This document shows positions 17,700-20,893 of a stretch of DNA of 20,893 bases, piece after piece; within the stretch, counting starts at the first letter, position 1; every line of letters starts with the position of its first letter. The notes beneath the pieces are model-generated. The model had not been told where the DNA came from. It saw only the letters and a program-made list of their open reading frames with translations, and searched no databases. A program made the translations under genes and the position numbers. Origin of the DNA: Zygnema cylindricum. Lineage: Eukaryota > Streptophyta > Zygnematophyceae > Zygnematales > Zygnemataceae. Location: contig JBBHKE010003140.1 in NCBI GenBank assembly GCA_037447655.1, positions 1-20,893 on the forward strand, given 5' to 3'.

Positions 17700-18052
17700 G
17701 TACGTGCATAAGTGTGCAGATTGATAAGAGAGACTGACAATTAATAAAATGTAATATTAAAAAACTCATTATGTGCATTTTTTTTCTTTTCAGTATGTTT
17801 GATCGATTGAATCGATTTTTCATTATCTTCCATTTTCCAGTCACTTTTGAATTCTAAATTTGAGCTTCTTATGATTTATAAGGTTGTACAATTCGCAATT
17901 TAAAATAAAGTTCCTCAATTTGCAATTGCAAATAGTAATGTTGTCTATCGGGAGTGTCTTGCCAATGTGCGATATGTATCTTTTTTGACATACCGATGAT
18001 CGGTACACCGACTTGGTATATCGGGTATTTTAATATCGCGATGAATTGCGAG
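17700..18052. other. Intergenic DNA, no gene seen
   Basis: AT-rich sequence, then a stretch with GATCGGTACACCGAC and ATATCGCGATG words leading into the hAT-like element. No open frame of interest. Confidence 0.5.
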
Positions 18053-18640
18053 CAGCGGTCGCAAAAGTTAAAATTTTACATAACCGAAACCGAACGTTTT
18101 TTTTTTTCAAAATCTGAGTAACCGATGCCTGACCGGATTATGCCACGCTCCAAAATTGTTAACCGTTAACCAACCGGTGTTTACGAAAATAAAAGTTAAT
18201 CGAAATTCGAGGTCTCGCGACTAACCGTGCCCGCCCGTAACTGGAAAAGTATAAAATTACACCGCTCATTGTATTTAGCGTTAATGTACTTTGTAATAAT
18301 GTACGACTTATGAATAAGCCAATAATAACGATTTGTCGCGTTCCGTTAGATTTGCGAAATGAATAGTGTTACTACCGTGTCAGATTTGCGACGCTAATCG
18401 TGTTGTCACGTACTTCCACGATACCAAAGAGTACAAAGTACAATAATGTTTGATTGTATGGACAGTACAAAATTTTCATTTTTTTTGGTTTTTTGGTTAA
18501 CCGACCGTAAGCGACCATTTTTTTTTTCTAGTGAATCAACCGACCGCAACCGCCCGGCCCCCAAAAATTGACAACCGAATCCGTTCCGGATCTGGCGCGG
18601 GCGGTCGGTCACGGTTTCGGTTGACCGTTTGCGACCTCTG
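18053..18640. mobile_element. 588-bp hAT-like non-autonomous element rich in AACCG
   Basis: The left end CAGCGGTCGCAAAAGTTAA is inverted at the right as CAGAGGTCGCAAACGGTCAA when read on the minus strand. The ends start with CAG, as many hAT termini do. The interior carries many AACCG/CGGTT words near both ends, recalling the subterminal transposase-binding repeats of hAT elements. No transposase frame is present. The 8 bp on either side (18045-18052, 18641-18648) do not match, so no target duplication supports the boundaries. Confidence 0.5.
18471..18599 (+). repeat. Dispersed repeat, copy R2 (related to 5142-5257)
   Basis: It shares TTCATTTTTTTT, GACCGTA, a T run, GTGAATCA, CCGCCCGGCCCCCAA and CCGAATCCGTTCCG with the copy at 5142-5257, in the same orientation. 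It lies inside the hAT-like element. Confidence 0.6.
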
Positions 18641-18936
18641 CCATAATTTATCAAGTCGCGATATAAAAGTAAAGAAAGTATCGCGATATTCCGTACGTTG
18701 AGTTGCCCCCGTATGTTTACTCCTGTACGATCTCCCGTACGTTATATCCGCAATATATATATACAGGTCAAACCGGAAAATCAGCGACGATCATGCCACC
18801 AACCTCCGTACAGAAAGTCAAACATGGATAGTTCCATTGGGTCAAGCAGATGATAAAATTCCAATCATTTGCGTTGACTTCAAAAACGCCTGCCAAAATT
18901 GGTCTTATATATGTTGATGTAATAAACCACACAGTA

Positions 18937-19152
18937 CACCGTGAATCGCTATTAGTGGTAATATTTTTTTTGCCACTTAAATCATCTTCTATTCGTACAC
19001 ACGTAGGCTTGTGGATCTGACGATTGGGATTAAAAGGTAAGATTCTCAGCTTCCGATTGGCGGTTTCAAATTGAAAGTCGGACAAGTGTGTACGGAGAAA
19101 AGATGTTTAAGTGGCGAAAAAGTTACTAACACACTAATAACGATACACGGTG
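18937..19152 (+). mobile_element. TA-flanked MITE, 216 bp, CACCGTG-end family, copy A
   Basis: The ends CACCGTGAATCGCTATTAGT and, inverted, CACCGTGTATCGTTATTAGT are followed by matching GCCACTTAAA and CGTACACAC blocks, so the terminal inverted repeat extends over about 65 bp with scattered mismatches. TA flanks both ends (18935-18936, 19153-19154). The interior has TTGTGGATCTGACG and CAGCTTCCGATTGGCGGT, which recur inverted at 19996-20192. Confidence 0.85.
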
Positions 19153-19154
19153 TA

Positions 19155-19993
19155 ATTCTCTCTAGTTGGCAGGATTGCTCAACTCTGGAAAGATTTACAT
19201 TAGGGGAAAACCTGCCAGCTCATATTTTCGCAGCATTTACTTTATTATTTCCCAGTATACTTTATTATACTCATGTGCTCTATAATAGTAGACTTTCGGA
19301 CATATCCCAGCAACTCCATCTGCTTACTCTGGAAAAACGAATAACAACAATAGGTGTAGTAAAAATTCTAAAAATTTCACCCTGGGTCTTGTTCCCTCTG
19401 TCTTGTCCTCTGACAAAGTCTGCAAATTTACTCGGAAGCGATGGCTCAAACTGAAAGTTAAAACCCTAAGAAACCCTAAAAAAAATCCTAATTTGGTGAG
19501 ATGTATTTGTGATAGATAGGACGAGGCTGGCCTCCTAGCCAATTGCTTCCTAACATTAACAAATAATGCCTCGGTCACGAATGGATGATCAAAATTACTT
19601 AAGGAAGCGCCAACCAAAAATCACATGTTAGAAAGAGTCGAGGAAACAAAAAACGTTTTCGCTTTTCCATCTTAATAACTAATTCGTATTGCAAGGTTCC
19701 AAACTACGTTGAAGAGAACCTACTCTCTACCAACATCTAGAGTGTGAAATCCTTTTCTTGAGCGGCTCCAATCCTAGAGCACCTCAAAATCCATTCCTTC
19801 ACTTTCTATCCAATTCGGAGAAAAAAATGCAAGGAGTGCCAAATCCACTCCAAATGTGTGTGAAAGAAATCGAGAAAAAGAAAGGTTGGCAAGAAGGATG
19901 GAGAGACAATTTTGCTTTTTCTATATTCCTGGTCTTTAGAAGAGACATAAATCCGCAGGAGTTCTGACTAAAGCAGTATATGCACATGTCCAC
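19155..19993. other. Intergenic DNA, no gene seen
   Basis: Open frames of up to about 125 codons exist but show no recognisable domain. Two plant-telomere-like words occur together near 19460-19480 (AAAACCCTAAGAAACCCTAAA). Such teloboxes also occur in plant promoters, but no gene is seen next to them. Confidence 0.5.
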
Positions 19994-19995
19994 TA

Positions 19996-20192
19996 AACCG
20001 TGTATCCCATATTAGTGTTGATAATTTTTTCGCCACTTAAAACATCTTTTCTCCGTACATACTTGTCGGATTTTCAATTTGAGACCGCCAATCGGAAGCT
20101 GGGAATCTTGCCTTTCAATCTTAACCGTCAGATCCACAATCCGACAAATGAGTACGAAGAAAATATGTTTTAAGTGGCGAAAAAATTATTAA
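19996..20192 (-). mobile_element. TA-flanked MITE, copy B (inverted relative to copy A, right end lost)
   Basis: The left end AACCGTGTATCCCATATTAGT follows TA at 19994. The interior CGCCACTTAAAACATC, ACCGCCAATCGGAAGCTG and GTCAGATCCACAA is the reverse complement of copy A. The right end stops at TTATTAA, where CACTACGGG of the next repeat begins, and the last 20 or so bases of the expected inverted repeat are missing. Confidence 0.75.
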
Positions 20193-20459
20193 CACTACGG
20201 GTATTTTCGCATGTGCTAAAGTTACAGTTATTTTCTGTCGTTTTCCTTCCTCCATAACTTAGAAAAAAACGAGAAAATCCGCAGCCGTACCAAAAAATAG
20301 AAATTACTACCGTACAAGATGCGTTACCCTAAAATTTTATACGTCCAGTAGTTTGTCGTCTAGCGCGATACAATTTGTCGTTTAGCGCATTTCAACCCAC
20401 TTTCGCGTCCTTTCAACACATGTTCAAACTTTACATCAAGTCACCTCGCGAGGTGATTT
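20193..20459 (+). mobile_element. CACTA-end-like dispersed repeat, copy 3
   Basis: It begins CACTACGGGTATTTTCGCAT, continues GTTATTTTCTGTCGTTTTCC and ATTTCAACCCACTTTCG, and ends at the palindrome TCACCTCGCGAGGTGA (20441-20456). The CACTACGGG tip is the classic start of CACTA (En/Spm) transposons. It abuts, and probably interrupts, the right end of the MITE at 19996-20192. The other end of the element would lie beyond the window. Confidence 0.55.
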
Positions 20460-20893
20460 GAAATAAAGTCCAATAAGGTGAGCGAATAGGCAGACACTGT
20501 CGCACGTGTTTGAAGTTCTTTACAATTTTTGTGCGCGGAGTACCAATAAAAAACACACACTGCACGTTTCCAGCCTGTGCGTAATGTTTTGCGTGCGCTG
20601 ATCCGTACAGGGTCTCTCTCAAAAACATGTGTCTTCACACATACGGCGTATGAAAAATATTGGCCACCTGTCGGCAAGTGGGAAGACGATAAACGAAACC
20701 GCAAATTCCGTGCGACAGCGAAAGGTATTTTAGGGTTTCGACACGTCGACAATGTGGCGTACGGACATTACGAAGTCACAAAAATTGTACAGCGTGCGGA
20801 GAAACGCCTCAAATTGAAGGCGAGTGGAAGTTTCGCATCATTTTATGTACCACTTCATCTGTTACAATTCTTCGTACACGTCTACGTAAGTCA
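20460..20893. other. Possible interior of the CACTA-ended element; no gene seen
   Basis: This stretch follows the palindrome of copy 3. It is less AT-rich than most of the intergenic DNA and has frequent CGCACG, GTGCG and CGTAC words, which may be subterminal repeats. The antisense frames here (about 100 codons) match no transposase I recognise. Confidence 0.35.

Noticed and set aside
19071-19454. 127-codon plus-strand frame
   Set aside because: It starts inside the right half of MITE copy A and continues into DNA with no recognisable domain.
19460-19480. Telomere-like AAACCCTAA words
   Set aside because: There are only two short, imperfectly spaced copies, too few for an interstitial telomere. 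At most they are teloboxes, and no gene is seen nearby.
1-20893. CRISPR arrays, bacterial operons, tRNA or rRNA genes
   Set aside because: The repeats lack CRISPR spacing, the genes have spliceosomal introns, and I saw no cloverleaf or rRNA-like sequence by eye. No covariance search could be run.

Overview
The window is nuclear DNA of a green-lineage eukaryote, probably a large-genome streptophyte. The genes have GT-AG introns of 140 to 1860 bp. The intergenic DNA is AT-rich and full of short inverted-repeat transposons. The gene families are plant-type: a Lunapark with a plant-like core, a group 3 LEA protein and an ASR (ABA/WDS) protein, with ABRE/G-box sites nearby. A charophyte alga such as Chara would fit, but that is an inference and no species is proven.

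Three genes are supported, all on the + strand. (1) 16-3359: the 3' part of a Lunapark gene, an ER three-way-junction protein. Three exons are visible; the membrane-spanning N-terminus lies before the window. (2) 8430-12022: a complete five-exon gene for an 855-residue group 3 (LEA_4-like) protein built from 11/22-residue repeats. A TATA box and a perfect CACGTGGC element lie upstream. (3) 14967-17098: a two-exon gene for a 215-residue ASR-like protein with an extreme Asp/His-rich head. The LEA and ASR genes are neighbours, both belong to dehydration-linked families, and each has a perfect ABRE core in its first intron. Shared ABA or drought-type control is therefore plausible but unproven.

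The gaps (about 3.4-8.2 kb, 12.6-14.9 kb and 17.7-20.9 kb) show no convincing genes. They hold non-autonomous DNA transposons: a TA-flanked family with CACCGTG ends (7442-7640, 18937-19152, 19996-20192), a 307-bp element with a perfect 8-bp target duplication just upstream of the ASR gene (14144-14450), a 588-bp hAT-like element rich in AACCG (18053-18640), and three copies of a CACTA-ended sequence carrying a conserved internal palindrome (4636-4896, 5828-6070, 20193-20459).

The most unusual signal is local duplication of gene edges. The start of Lunapark exon 2 is copied 131 bp upstream inside its intron. The start of ASR exon 2, with its splice acceptor, is present three times in tandem. 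The ASR C-terminal coding end is copied again in its own 3' region. A 56-bp block is duplicated behind the LEA stop codon. I found no undescribed multi-gene system.
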